Position numbers and translations under genes: made by a program. Shown here piece by piece: positions 1 through 11,730 of a stretch of 64,000 nucleotides of DNA. The notes beneath the pieces were generated by a model. The model was not told the origin of the DNA. It saw nothing but the letters and a program-made list of their open reading frames with translations, and made no database searches. The stretch's first letter is position 1. Each line of letters starts with the position of its first letter. Source of the DNA: Gymnopus androsaceus JB14 (taxonomy: Eukaryota; Basidiomycota; Agaricomycetes; Agaricales; Omphalotaceae); NCBI GenBank assembly GCA_009733575.1, contig ML769394.1, positions 482,593 to 546,592 on the forward strand. The letters are read 5' to 3'.

Positions 1-317
1 ACGCGATGGCAGAACGCCATTCAGATGAGAATGTGCATTGTTAGAATGAATCCGCCATTACAGTTACGATGAAGAGTACTTGGAGAGAGTATGAACTTGG
101 TTGTTGAAAGAAATTGATTTGGCAGCATGACAGTATTGGATGAGAAGCAAACCGACGCGTGCGCATGCTTGCTTTGACCTTGCCGTTTTAGGCTCAGCGC
201 TCAACTTGGACCAAACTCTCATCTTGAAGCTTGGAAAAAGTGGCTCAGCTCAATTAAAGGCAAGTCCAAAGAGAAAAAAAAAACCTACAACTCACTCTTA
301 TCTCTAATCAGTACACA
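1..317. other. Upstream region of TAF4, no gene seen
   Basis: I see no credible reading frame here. It is the 5' flank of the TAF4 gene that starts at 318, and the last 40 bases are an A-rich and pyrimidine-rich leader. One ACGCGT motif (MluI cell-cycle box type) lies at 155-160. A single short motif is weak evidence of regulation. Confidence 0.4.
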
Positions 318-1761
318 ATGAGCCAGCCTCCGCAGGCAAACATAACCCCTGCAGCAACACCGCAGCCCACAACCCAGCCTCAGCCGCCTCCAACGACTTA
401 TAGTACCTGGGCTAGTCAGTTTATACAAACTTTAGCCTCTACTGCTTGCTTTTGACGCGTTATCCACCAGATATCCCAATCGATCCAGCTTTACAGCAAC
501 AAACAGGCCAAACCCAAGCGCAGCCAACAGCAACAGCAGGGTATCAATACACACCATATCCTCATTATTATCAACCTTATCAGAATCAATATTCTGCTGT
601 AGCTCAACCAGTAGCAGCTGCAGTAACACCTCAGGCTTCGACCAGTACCACACCTGCCCCAAATACTGCTATCGATACCTCTGACATCAACACGCTCAAG
701 GATGCTTTAGGTAGCACTGGAGTTGATTTAAGGGTGAGTCTTATTTCTTTTTGTTGTCTACACTGCTCCAACTTTTTCATTCGCTCCAGGCAGAGGAAGA
801 ATCTCTTCAGCGCACTTCAGACAGTCATCTTGCCTATCGTTCCTATGAAGACCGCACTCGCAAACAACCTCCAAAACCCTCTTTCAACACTATTCATTTA
901 ACCAATACCATCCTTGCCATTACCACAGCACACAAACTCTCATCTCCCCATCCTTCAGCCGACACAGTCAACTATCTCGCCCTCGCTCTACGCGCTCGGC
1001 TACAGGACCTCATCACCGCCATGATTACTGCTGCCCATCATCGGACCGACACTCAATTCGATCGTCCACCCTCAGTATACGACGACGGATCACCAATGTG
1101 GAGTATCCTTGTCAGATCAGACGTGAGCAAGCAGCTAGCTGCATTAGAAAAGGTCGAACGAGAAGAGGAAACCCGAATCCGGCGCGAACGGAAAGAACGT
1201 GCAGACCTTGCCGCGGCGCACGCTGCTGCTCTTGCTGCTCAAAGTGCCGCAATGAACGGTGGTGCTAATAGCCCGAATCCCATGGGCGATGACGATGAGT
1301 TTGGGAGTGGAAGCGCAAAGAAGAAGCGGAAAAAGGATGGGCCTGGTGTTACAGCCAAGAATATGTCTGCAGATGTGCAAAAGAAGATGTCGAATGCTGC
1401 TGCGAGTCATGCGGCTGGGTTGGCGGGGAGGTATGCATGGATGACTGCCGGCGCGTCGTCTGCTACACCTGCGAAGAAGCCTACTCCGGGTGCCAGTGCA
1501 ACTACGCCCGCAGCGAACCCTGCAGGTGGAATGCCAGCGGGAGGGACACCCGGAACACCTATACCTCCCAGTACCACACCGGGAGCGAGCTCCTGGGCTC
1601 GACCATACGTTTCGTCGAAAAAATCAACGACCCCTGAAATAACTTTGCAGGAGGAAAAGGAAGATACGCGTACGGCGATCACGATGCGCGATGCGATGTT
1701 TGTTATTCAGAAGGAGAGAGGTCATGGTGGAGGGAGGGGTGCTGCCAAGGGGTGGACTTGA
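318..1761 (+). CDS. TAF4: TFIID subunit 4 (TAF4-like)
   Basis: Subunit of the general transcription factor TFIID; in the nucleus TAF4 pairs with TAF12 through a histone fold and supports pre-initiation complex assembly. Spliced model: 318-414, 471-733, 790-1761, about 443 residues. Both introns are 56 nt, GT-AG, and the frame is continuous. The N-terminal 100 residues are rich in P, Q, T and Y. The conserved block begins where exon 2 joins exon 3 (GVDLR followed by AEEESL) and covers about residues 115-230, the TAF4 histone-fold region. A basic KKKRKK stretch and a Gly/Pro/Thr-rich linker follow, and the C-terminus ends in the family-type RDAMFVIQKERGHGG. The protein is short compared with animal TAF4, as is usual in fungi. 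Identification is from motif memory and is fairly firm. Confidence 0.8.
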
Positions 1762-2409
1762 GAGTAGGAAGCGAATATTCTGTTTGGACAATTGTACATT
1801 AGACCGGGATTAACGCGTCGCAGTCATGCTTTATGTTATGGTGAATCTAACAATAGCGTGGAATGTGGAGCACAAAATTGGATACGGTATAGTCCTTGTA
1901 CATTGTCGATAGATATCCTTGGTTCAATGTAACGCACGCCCAAGGATTTAATGGTTCGGAATCGTAAGTAACTCAGTGACTAACAGAATAGGTCAAAGCG
2001 TAGAATCGCAGATAACATCCAGCTCTGACTCGTCACCGTGAAGGGATCACAGGTGTTAGTTGTGAAGGATACGTACACTCATGCAGCTACGAGGGAAGAC
2101 CACTGCTCGGCTAAAGCCACTGTCTGACCTATGCAACATCAACCTGACATGTATCTGGGGTGAACTTTCCCTCGTCTCGGATATCGTCATCGCGATTCTT
2201 TCCTCATTTTGAGCTCGGCGACATGGAACATATTCTTATTCATACACAACTTTGAGCCTACATACATTAAACAACTTGGGAGAATATGCAACAATCTGTA
2301 AGAGGATGATTTAAATGCAAGTATTTGAAACAAAACCGTAAAAGTTAAAAAGGTGAATTATCGCGCGCCAGCACCCATAGACATTAAACATTCCACCAAC
2401 CGATGCGAT
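1762..2409. other. Intergenic, converging 3' ends
   Basis: About 650 bp between the 3' end of TAF4 (+) and the 3' end of the first zinc-finger gene (-). No ORF, RNA gene or repeat was recognised; it most likely holds two 3' UTRs. Confidence 0.4.
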
Positions 2410-4364
2410 TCATACAGTCGCAGGAGGCGTTTTACTAGACGACCCATTTGCTTTGAGCAGCATCTGTAACTGGATCACCTGTTGTAACGTCAATCCAGCG
2501 ACCTGCGAATACGTCTCAGGATGATCAGATGTGCAATGATTCACGAGGATGTCCAAGTCTGGAGGTAAAGGGCGCCAGTGAGCACCAGGTGTTAATAAAC
2601 TGCGATCACCAATGAGTAATGGACTCCCGACTTAGAAAAAGGAATCAAGGCTTACCAGCAAACTCGACAATAATAGCAACTGTTGTGCTTGAAGTACATG
2701 TAATTGAGATCGTGAAGATTCAAGCGGGGTATCTCGAGCGTGGAAGGTGCGGGAGAAATATCGGTGTCAGGTTTCTCCTCCGAGACGGGATTGGGGTGTG
2801 GTGTTGACTTCGTCTCGAAGTCGGATGAGCAGGAAACGGTCGTGGTGGTATCGGAGGCCTTAGGTAGAGAAACAAGCTGTATTATGGTAGTCGAGTCGCC
2901 GTCATCGTCATGGTCGGTGAAAAGCAATTTCTTCCCCAACGCACCCACACGAGGGTGAGACCAGTTAAGAGCAACTGATTCCTTGATTTCGCCATTCGAA
3001 GACTCGTTGTCTGAACCTAAGTCCATGTCACATTCTCCGCCTTCACCCTCCGAGTCTTCTACCTTGATATAAACGCTGGCGCATACAACAGCCTCTTCGG
3101 CAGCAGCAGCAAGGGCATCTTCGGTTAATGGAGACAACCGCCGTCTCTTAGAGGATGAGCTGCGCACAGATCTTCGGTCTGAGTCCGATGGAGAAGCCGA
3201 TCGAGGCCTTTCGCTGGAGCGAAAAGACATGGCTGCTGGCGCGGAAGCAGGCGGAGGCGGAAGCGAGGCATCTTCAAGTGAGATGATTCGATGTGGACCT
3301 GAACGGGGAGATGAGGAGCTAAGAGGCGGAGATGAACTAGGGAAAAATGTGCGCCGTCCAGAGATTGGAGGTGGTGGTGGGGAAGGGGAGAGAGATGATT
3401 CAGCTGGATAAACAAGAGAATAAGCTGGATCATCCTGTTCAGGGCTGTGACTCGAAGAGCTATCAGAAGGCGACAAAGAACAGGAAGTAGGCGGCATTGG
3501 AAGCTGTATACCAGCTTCCTCTGCATCATCGTCTTCCCTGGATCGTTTTTCTCTAATTTCAACAACGGAATACGATGCCGATCGAGATTTTTCCAGGCGT
3601 TCCACCGCAATGTCTCGTTCCCGCTGCATCTTCAAATAATGCGCCCTCATACGCTCCTTTTCGTTCCTCTCTTTATTCAGAGCATTACCCCAAGCTGAGT
3701 TAAGCTGCGCCAAGCCAGAGTACAAGTTGACCATCGTGTAGTCGAATATGTACTTCAATGGTGAGCTCAGCGGCTGCTGAAGAGGGCGATCACCCATCGC
3801 CATCCTGGGCTTCTCCCCACTCTTCGTCATTGAAGGGATAATAGAGATCTCAGAGATGGAAGCACGAGGGCGACTGGATGCATCTACAATTGAAGGTTTT
3901 GAGTCAGGTTCAGCAAACATCGACCTCTGAATGGGTCGTCGAGGTGGAAAATAGGGCGGGGGTGATGAACCTGTTACTGAAGGTACGGCTCGTTGCATAG
4001 AACGAGAGGGTTGGGATTGGCGGTGAACAGCAGCTCTTGAATAGGGATTCGGTCTCCTGCTATGTACAGGAGTGGATATTTTCCGATTCGAGGGCTACAC
4101 AGCATAGATATTTGTCAGAACATGCACTGGCCCACAAACGTTAGGTGTATACCTGACTAGGGAATGCTTCCGTGGAGGTAGATGCACGGAGCTAAATGGG
4201 TTCGGAATCAGATCTAGCATTGTTGGATGAAGATGAGAACACATACCGGGGCAGGTCGTAGCTGGCGTTCACGATTGACGGTAGTATTAGTCTGGAGGTG
4301 AGAGCTTCAGGGTTTTTAGTGCACAGGAGATCAACAGATGACAAACCTCAGGCTGCGATATCAT
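2410..4364 (-). CDS. Low-complexity protein with C-terminal C2H2-like finger (paralogue 1)
   Basis: Spliced model (minus): 4364-4347, 4291-4247, 4191-4153, 4094-2656, 2599-2410; about 576 residues and all phases agree. The ATG at 4364 opens a tiny six-codon exon. Most of the protein is Ser/Pro-rich low complexity with an acidic stretch and an SSSKRRR basic patch. A short coiled-coil-like segment lies near residues 160-210. The one structured element is near the end: C510-x2-C513-x21-H535-x4-H540, preceded by a leucine-patterned motif (LNLHDLNYMYF), with extra cysteines at 507 and 514. The last intron falls inside the finger. The next gene on the same strand has the same finger, leader motif and intron position. 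A nuclear regulatory role is plausible from the basic patch and finger, but I do not recognise the family. Confidence 0.7.
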
Positions 4365-5191
4365 TATCAAAATCTTGCGAAAATATATGGTAGTAATAGA
4401 CCGAAGAAACCAGCCAGCGGTCTTTAGTTGTATGACACTAGCGATGGATGTGGGGATTAAACGAGCACTTGGACATTGACGAAGTTGAGGTGCTTACATA
4501 GGGACCCACCATCTTCACCTAATCTGGATCGGAAGAAAAAAGACAATAGCCCCGCGGATCCTGAGCAGCGAAAAGACAATAAAACAATAAGCTCTTCTCG
4601 ACGAGCGACTGCAAGGCTTCACGAGATTACATTTTATACTAATCAAAGCCCACGTGAGAAGCTTTGACAATAAGACTCCCAGTGCTGAAAACGCGTTTAC
4701 GCGTATGCTTGGGAGTTGGTGTACAAGTTTTTAGTTAAATAGGCGCCCGCGAATCATGCTTGTCTTCCCGCTCAACAAAAACATCCAGATTCAATACGGA
4801 GAAGCGCTAGGGATAAACAAAAGAAGATAATAATCTCATAGGCTATCACATACTAGATAATAAGTAAGATCAACAGTAAGAGTATGATACACAATAAGAC
4901 AAACAGAGCCAGTAAAACTACACCGTGAAGAGGACTATGGATACTATGAGTGGCTACGTAGAGGTGGAATAAAAGGTCGTATGAACATTCTATATGTAGA
5001 TATGGGGGGTCACCAAGAGACTCAAGAAATAGATGGACGACGAGAGAGGAAGAGAATGGGTAAGAAAGCGAAAAAAACAACAATAACAATCGATAACGAA
5101 AGAAGTACATATGAAAAAGGGATCCCAAAATACAAAAAGAAACATCAAGGGCGGAAAATTTGAACGGATGAGGAGATAGAGTCCAACCGTC
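4365..5191. other. Intergenic between the two zinc-finger genes
   Basis: This is the 5' flank of paralogue 1 and the 3' flank of paralogue 2. It contains a CACGTG E-box-type palindrome near 4650 and the paired ACGCGT motif annotated separately. Short ORFs here lack codon-like composition and are not called. Confidence 0.4.
4691..4704. promoter_or_regulatory. Paired ACGCGT (MCB-like) motifs
   Basis: Two copies of ACGCGT separated by two bases (4691-4696 and 4699-4704), about 330 bp upstream of the start of paralogue 1. In yeasts ACGCGT is the MBF (Mbp1/Swi6) site of G1/S genes. Whether this fungus uses it the same way here is inference. Confidence 0.3.
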
Positions 5192-8100
5192 TCACTTACT
5201 TGCCTTCTTTCCACCCCCTTTCTTCCCTCCTCCTCCACTCCCCCCACTCTGCTGGCCACCACTTCCACCAGAGGCAAGAGTATATACCCCCCTCTTAACA
5301 AGCACCAACTGTTCCTGCAACTTTACAGGACCATACCTCAACACTTCTTCCTCTCGCTCCTTGTGTTCCTCTCCATAATGGGCAAAAAGTGCGGTAAAGG
5401 AAGGAGCAGTGGTTGGGAAAGATACAGGTTTTTTCTTTTTGGCAGAGTTTACTTGGCTGGGGGCGAGGATGAGGATAGATCAGTATATTGAATTGTTGAA
5501 AACGTATTGAAAGAAAAAAAGATTGAAAGAAAAAAAGATAAATACATACCGGCATTCCCGACACACATATTCTCCTCCAACAGTATCATACAACAGATCC
5601 AAATGCTTGAATGATAACTGCTTGACAGTACCAGTAGTACCATTCCCTGAACCAGCCGATCCTGCTCCAGCTCCTCCTGCAGCTCCCTCCGCCACACCAG
5701 CAACATTGTTGGAAGCAGAGGTAGAAGTAGAGGCGGTCCCCGTTGCCCATCTTTTCGGAGCCGGAGCCGGAGCCGTAGAGTTTACTGTTGTCGATGTAGG
5801 AGAAAAAGAATGAGAAGGATGATGGGGAGGAATCAAGATACCAGCGATACCACTGGCGTCTCCACCTGAATCAGCACCGCCAGAAGCATGGCTCGGATTC
5901 GAAGTCATATGATATCGAGGATACCATCCTGCTACCTGTGTCGGCTGAGGCTGACTTTGAAATTGCTGGGAGTGCGACTGCACTTGGCTTTGCCGTTGTA
6001 ATGCTGAAGCAGGTTCCGATGCGACATGGTTCCACCCATTAACAACCTGGGCCTGAGGGTGTGTATGTGACCTCGAATGGGGATGAGCTGAAGATGGGAC
6101 CGGATGAGACCAAGAAGGCTTCGGATTCCGATTTTTGGGTTCCATCGGGTCGTGAGTGGTGGCTGTGGTGAGGCTAGAGGTACCCGAGGAATTGGGATTC
6201 GCGTCGGAGTTGGAGTTGGAGGTTGGGTTGGCGCTCGTTGATGGTGTAAGATTAGCAGCCACATTCGAGCTGTTATTATCATGATTATTACTGTTATAAT
6301 TAGAGGAAAAAGTGTGAACCGGAGACACAGGTGAAATAGACATCGGTAGAGACGATTGAGGAGTTTTACTCGTTCGAAAAGGGGGTGTTCGACTTGTTCG
6401 AGGAGGTCCGGACGTAGATGTAGGATTGGGACCCGAAATGGAACCCGAAATGGAGCCTGAACCATGGGGAGGAGTCGTTGATGATGACACTGATGAACGG
6501 GAACGGGAATGCGAATGCGGAGGAGGGGAAGGGGAGCGGGTGGACAAAGACGATGATGTAGCGGCGCGGGGAAAATGAGGTCGTTGAAGAGCAACATCAT
6601 TCTTATGTCCATTTCCATTACGGTGAGTTTGGTTTTGAGAGTGAGAGTACGAGGGAGGACCATGCGGATGCGAATGAGAACGATGATGATGGGAATGGTG
6701 TTGTGGATGGGTGCGAGTATGGACCTTGGCCAACTTGTTCGGGCGGCCAGCACTATCTTCATCTATACCGTCGATGCCATCTTTATCATCGTCGGCACTT
6801 CTCTGAGCCTCCGGGTCGCGTTTGCGCTTCAGTCTACTAGTATCCGGAGAGGATTGGCGGTCGCGGTGTGATTGATGCCGTCCCTGGTCATGGTCATGCC
6901 CAGTGGACTCCCGATCCCAATCCCGTCCATTCCTCTGATCCACATTCACATCCAAATTTGACTGAATATGTGGATCGGTAAAGGGGGAAGGCGAAGAGAT
7001 CCTGTATAACCCCAAACCCAAATTCGAGGCTTGCGTATCCGTATCCCTCTCTTCGCCTTCTTCTAACTCCATATCTGGCTCAGGCTTGAGAACGTTCGAA
7101 ACAGAGTCAGAGTGGGTATAGTGTGACTGGGGCGAACCCGAACCCGAACTGGACGGCCGACGAGAGATACTAGGAGGGAGTGTATGGCTTTGACTTTGGG
7201 CCGCCGCAGCCGAACTCTCCACACCTGTACTCGTATTCGAACTATCTGCCCTCTTCAGCGGGAACGGGAACGGATAGCCATGGGGTGTCCGCTGCGTAGG
7301 CGTACCATGTGTACCGGTAGAACCAGAACCGGGTACAGGTACAGAGAAAGCAGAAGCAGAAGGTGACCTAGTAGTTCCTATATGCCCCTCACCTGAATGG
7401 GAGCTCCGGAGGACTTGAGGAATCGGATGAGAAGCGGGTCGAGGTGGCAGGGAGATATGCGCAGGAGGTGGTGGGGGAGGTCCCCCTCCCGCTCCCACTT
7501 CTGCCCCCGGCCTCAGAAGTGGCCTATACTCCGTAAACGGCGAAAGCGTATCCGTATCCGAATGCGAGTCTGAGTGGGGTTCGGGGTCGGGGTCAGATTT
7601 TGACGGAGAATCCAAACGGGAACCATGTGATCCGTTCTTCGCAGACGCCTCGGGTTCATCTATTGTAATAGACGGACGGGACGGAGGTTGTACAGGAGGA
7701 GCAACGCGTCCAGAACTAGAACCAGGACATATTCCCTATCGATATCCATAGGACCAGGACTTGATGTCAACACAACTGAACCGACATCGAGATCATGTTC
7801 AGACCTGGACCTGGACCTCCTCCTCAGTCCTTTTAATTTCTGAGTTTGCGAATTCGAATCATGGTCAGGACCAGTGCTCTGATGCCGAGGCTCAGGACTC
7901 CTACGAGCAGCCGCGGTACTCGAGGATCGAGAATCAATAGCTGTATCCCTCTCCCCCGAATTCCAATTGGGAGACTGGGCTCGTGAACGGGAGTGCGAGT
8001 GAGCGCGAAAGTGAGTTTGTGCTTGGGATTGTGTTTGAGAATGAGAATGCGGCTGCTGCAGGGGAGACTCTGTTTGGTGCGCGTGCTGAAGCTGGGGCTG

Positions 8101-10987
8101 ACGTTCAATTTCACGAGACCGATGTCGAGATCGATGCGGTTTTACCTATTCACAATGAATAAATTAGTCGGCCAGTCAAAACCACGCAAGAGCGAAAGAA
8201 ATCTATTAGATGACTTACATCTGAATTTGAATCGTCCTGCACACGCTCCTGATCATACCTATTCCTATTCACCATAGGAGAACTTGGCCGGCGTAGGGGC
8301 TGAGGCTGAGGTCGGGATTGGGATGGACGCCCGATTTGGCTCTGGCCTTCACTAGACAGGTGCAGCTGCCGATGTGTCTTGGATGTCTGCGATGATGTCG
8401 ATGCAGCCCGTATCTGATTCTGAATCTCCTAGTGAAAAAGTGAGTTGAAAGTCCTCAGAGGCAGAGGACGAATAACGATATGGTATGTACGAATTCAGAA
8501 TGAATGATTCAACAAACAAGAATGAACCTGAACCAAGAAAGAAATGACGAAAAAAACACCCTCTCCTTTGTTCTAAGTACCTACAATGCCCCGGGATCCA
8601 GAAAAACAAACGAAACGAAGCAATGAGAGACAAGGAAGAACTTGAAGAAGAAAAGCCAACAAAAAAAATTTTTTGATCATGAAGAAAGTGAAAAAGCTCT
8701 CACATAATCATGCCCATACAGATACTCATACTCATCATAGTCGACATAACCTCCATTTCCATTCGGACCATTTGGATGTCGAACATGGTACGGGTCCTGT
8801 GGCTGCGGCTGTGATTGTCGATGATCTCTCTCTCGTTGATATTCTCGTTCGGTGTTAGTGCCAGTACGATAGGGGTGCTCGGACACGGATCCGGAATGCA
8901 ACTGTTCATTCTCGCGATCGGGATGGGGTTGGCGTTGAGGTTGGTGCTCACCCTGTGGATCGGGACGAGTATGTTTCTGTGTCTACATACATTACAAGGT
9001 TCAATGTTAAAAAGTAAGCAAGCGCCACAAACCGAGACTCGTATAGATATGTACTTACCAGACGCCTTTCCTGCTCTCGGTTCTCCTCTTCATCCTGAAT
9101 CTCAATAATCTCTCTGCCCTTCCCTTGACCCCTCTCACCCCCCTGCGCATTATTCACCTTGGCCAGCATCCCCTCCAGCATCCCTACCCTCTCCTTCAAT
9201 ACTCCTTTCTCCTTCCTCCTCCTGTCTTCACACCTCCCCACCTCTTCCCTCGCCTCCTTCAACGCATCTTCCGCTATACTAAGTCTCAGTAAAGCTTTAC
9301 TCTGCGCATCTTGTAGTTCTTGGTGCGTGTTGGTTAACAACCTATGGGATTGTTGTAAAGAGCTATGGGAGGTAACAAGTGCGGTATGGGAAGTTTGGAG
9401 CTTTGCAGTGTTGGATTGGAGAGTGTTGTATGAAGCTAGAAGAGCATCGTAGTCCGGACTGATATTCGTATTCGTATTCGCATTCGCACGCGATCGATCT
9501 CTCTCAGCCCTAACCGCCTCCAACTCTGATTTAACGATACCCAACTCGTGATGGGTTCGCTGAGTATCTGCCCTAGCTTCTTCCCTCTCACCCTTGACCA
9601 ATCTCAACTCCTCTCCCATCTGTCTGAGTTCTTCTTTTGTCTGTTCTCCATCTTTGCGAACATTTTCAACGAACCCTGCCCATACGCCGATCTGGGCGGC
9701 ATGCGTGGAGTGTAGGGTTGTAATCTCTTTATCGACGCATGCGACAAGGGAGTTCCATGTGGATTCGAGGGATTTTTGAGCGCTGAGGAGGATGGAGGAG
9801 GTTGCTTGTTGGGCGGGAGGATGTGAGAGTGCAGGGTGCACAGAATTTTGAGAGCCGTGGGTTTGAGTAGAAGATGAAGAGGTGACCTGAGCATGTAGAG
9901 ACTGAGTCGTATGGGCCTTTGTAGATTGCATAGTCGGAGAAACATGTGGATGTATCGATAACATCGGATGAGTTGGATTACCAGTACTGTTACTCGCCGG
10001 ATTGTAATGCAGACCCGGTCCAGAACCTAGTCCAATTCCAGGAAACATGGTGCTAGCCGCATTGGAGCTGGAAGGCCCAGACGCAGGGGCCGGATGTAAG
10101 AATACGGGGGAAGTGGAGCTACTCAGTCGCCTCCTCAGGCTCGAATCCAGACTCGATGGATGCGCAGCTGGACCGGATGCGCGTCTACGTTGTCCTTGGT
10201 CGGAACCCAGCCCCGAACTGGTGCTAGGAAACCCAGCAAACGAGGATGAACTACCACTAGCAAATGCACCGAAATTTGTACTGGTACCCGAGCCTCTAGC
10301 CAGCACAGCAGGAGCAGACATTGGTGGGGGAGCGGCTGCGGGGAGCGTGGGTCTACCGAAAACTGGAATCGTTTGATTATTGGCAGTTGGATAATTTGGA
10401 CTTGGATTCAGTGTTGCAGGATTCGACGCATTCGGAGTGTAAGAAACTTTGGACCCACTTGTGCCGGGATGGTGCCCATGGTGCTGATTCTGATTCTGAT
10501 TCTGCTGTATCTGGTGGTGGTGCTGCTGCTGTTGCATTTGAATCAAATGGTTTGAGCGTTGTGTAGGTCCTGCTCCCATCGATGTGGGACCAGGTCCAGT
10601 GGGCGTAAGCGTTGAAATCGGATGACTCTGAGCACCTGATGGTATTTGAACCATCAACTGACCATTCCCCGAAGGCGGAGAAATTGAAACGATAGATGCA
10701 GAAGATGATGGTCGACTTGCCTGGCCAGGTCTCCCATTACCAGACCCTGGTCTCGGGACAGGACTCGAGCTCTGTCCTGGTGCTGTACCAGGACCAGTTA
10801 ATAGCCTTCTTCCTGCTCCATAATTGTAATTTAGTTTCGGTGACTGGCCCTAGAATAATTCAAATAATCAGATTTATTGCATATGGAATCGGGATCTGAC
10901 TGAGGGAACCTGTTGCTGATGCTGCTGCTGCTCTGAATCCAATCTCTGAGTCTCGCCACTGTTCAAATCGTTCCTGTACATTTCCAT
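5192..10987 (-). CDS. Large coiled-coil, low-complexity protein with C-terminal C2H2-like finger (paralogue 2)
   Basis: Spliced model (minus): 10987-10910, 10849-9059, 8982-8704, 8428-8219, 8145-7786, 7735-5550, 5456-5192; about 1722 residues with consistent phases. The 50-nt intron 7785-7736 has a weak donor; a one-base shift there is the alternative. The N-terminus is Gln-rich (CAG repeats), then a Ser/Pro stretch, then a coiled coil at about residues 385-590. A very long Ser/His/Pro/Arg disordered region follows (about 600-1600). The finger is C1631-x2-C1634-x26-H1661-x4-H1666, followed by a basic Gly/Lys tail. Leader motif, finger and intron position match the downstream neighbour. Probably a nuclear scaffold or regulator, which is inference; family not recognised. 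Confidence 0.65.
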
Positions 10988-11730
10988 GCAAAAATCCAAA
11001 ACTCTAATTTTCTGTCCCAGTCTCCCCAAGAGCTCAAGCTCGTATCAGCAGATCAGTTTCACAATCCTTCGCGTTCCAATTCGACGTCGTCCGGAATGTA
11101 TCCTTGATAGGCATCAAGGGAGTGAAGAACAGAAAGACTCAGTCACTCAAAGAGAGATAAAGAAGAATGCTGGAAGTCACGTGGAGGATAAACACAGCTT
11201 TGGCCGCCTTAAGCGCGCGCGTCGCGCTCTTATGCATGCTTCAAAATTCATAACCGAATGCAGCGCTCCAAGCTGGAAAAATGATCTCCCTCTAAGGATA
11301 TATTCTGAATCACGCGGTGAATCTATGACTGAAAGCAAGAACGGAATTCGAGACTATCCCAATTCGGGATCTCTAAAGCCTGAGGAGGTGACGGACGTCC
11401 AGTGACCAGACATGAGGATACAACGTGTATCTACTGCAAGCGACGTGTAGCTACCCACAAATTGAACTAATGTAATATTCTACTACATCCGATAATTTTC
11501 TATACCTATATGGGCGACAATTTGCAACTAACAGTGTACTAATTATTCGCTAATGCCTTCAAACTGCTTTTCACTCGACCACTATTCTAGCGAACGAGTT
11601 GGCGAGTCACTGGCTCGCAATAAGATATATAACTCAACTCGGTATTTGAAACTTGTTTTGCACGATACCCGTACGCTATATCAATTCCTTCCATAATCCT
11701 ACCAGTACGACCTTACACTAGATCGGTCAT
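10988..11730. other. Intergenic, probable promoter of paralogue 2
   Basis: About 740 bp upstream of the 5.2-11.0 kb gene and downstream of the IKS1-like gene. A 139-codon plus-strand frame crosses it but shows no recognisable motif or hydrophobic pattern and is treated as chance. No RNA gene or repeat seen. Confidence 0.35.

Noticed and set aside
5523..7366. Several plus-strand and minus-strand frames of 60-276 codons across the large finger gene
   Set aside because: Antisense or alternate-frame shadows of Ser/His/Arg-rich low-complexity coding sequence.
8352..8633. 93-codon minus-strand frame over the 269-nt intron of the large finger gene
   Set aside because: It is out of frame with the flanking exons; the flanking exons join in phase without it.
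10986..11405. 139-codon plus-strand ORF
   Set aside because: Starts in the 5' end of the minus-strand gene, has no motif, hydrophobic pattern or splice context, and lies in a promoter region.
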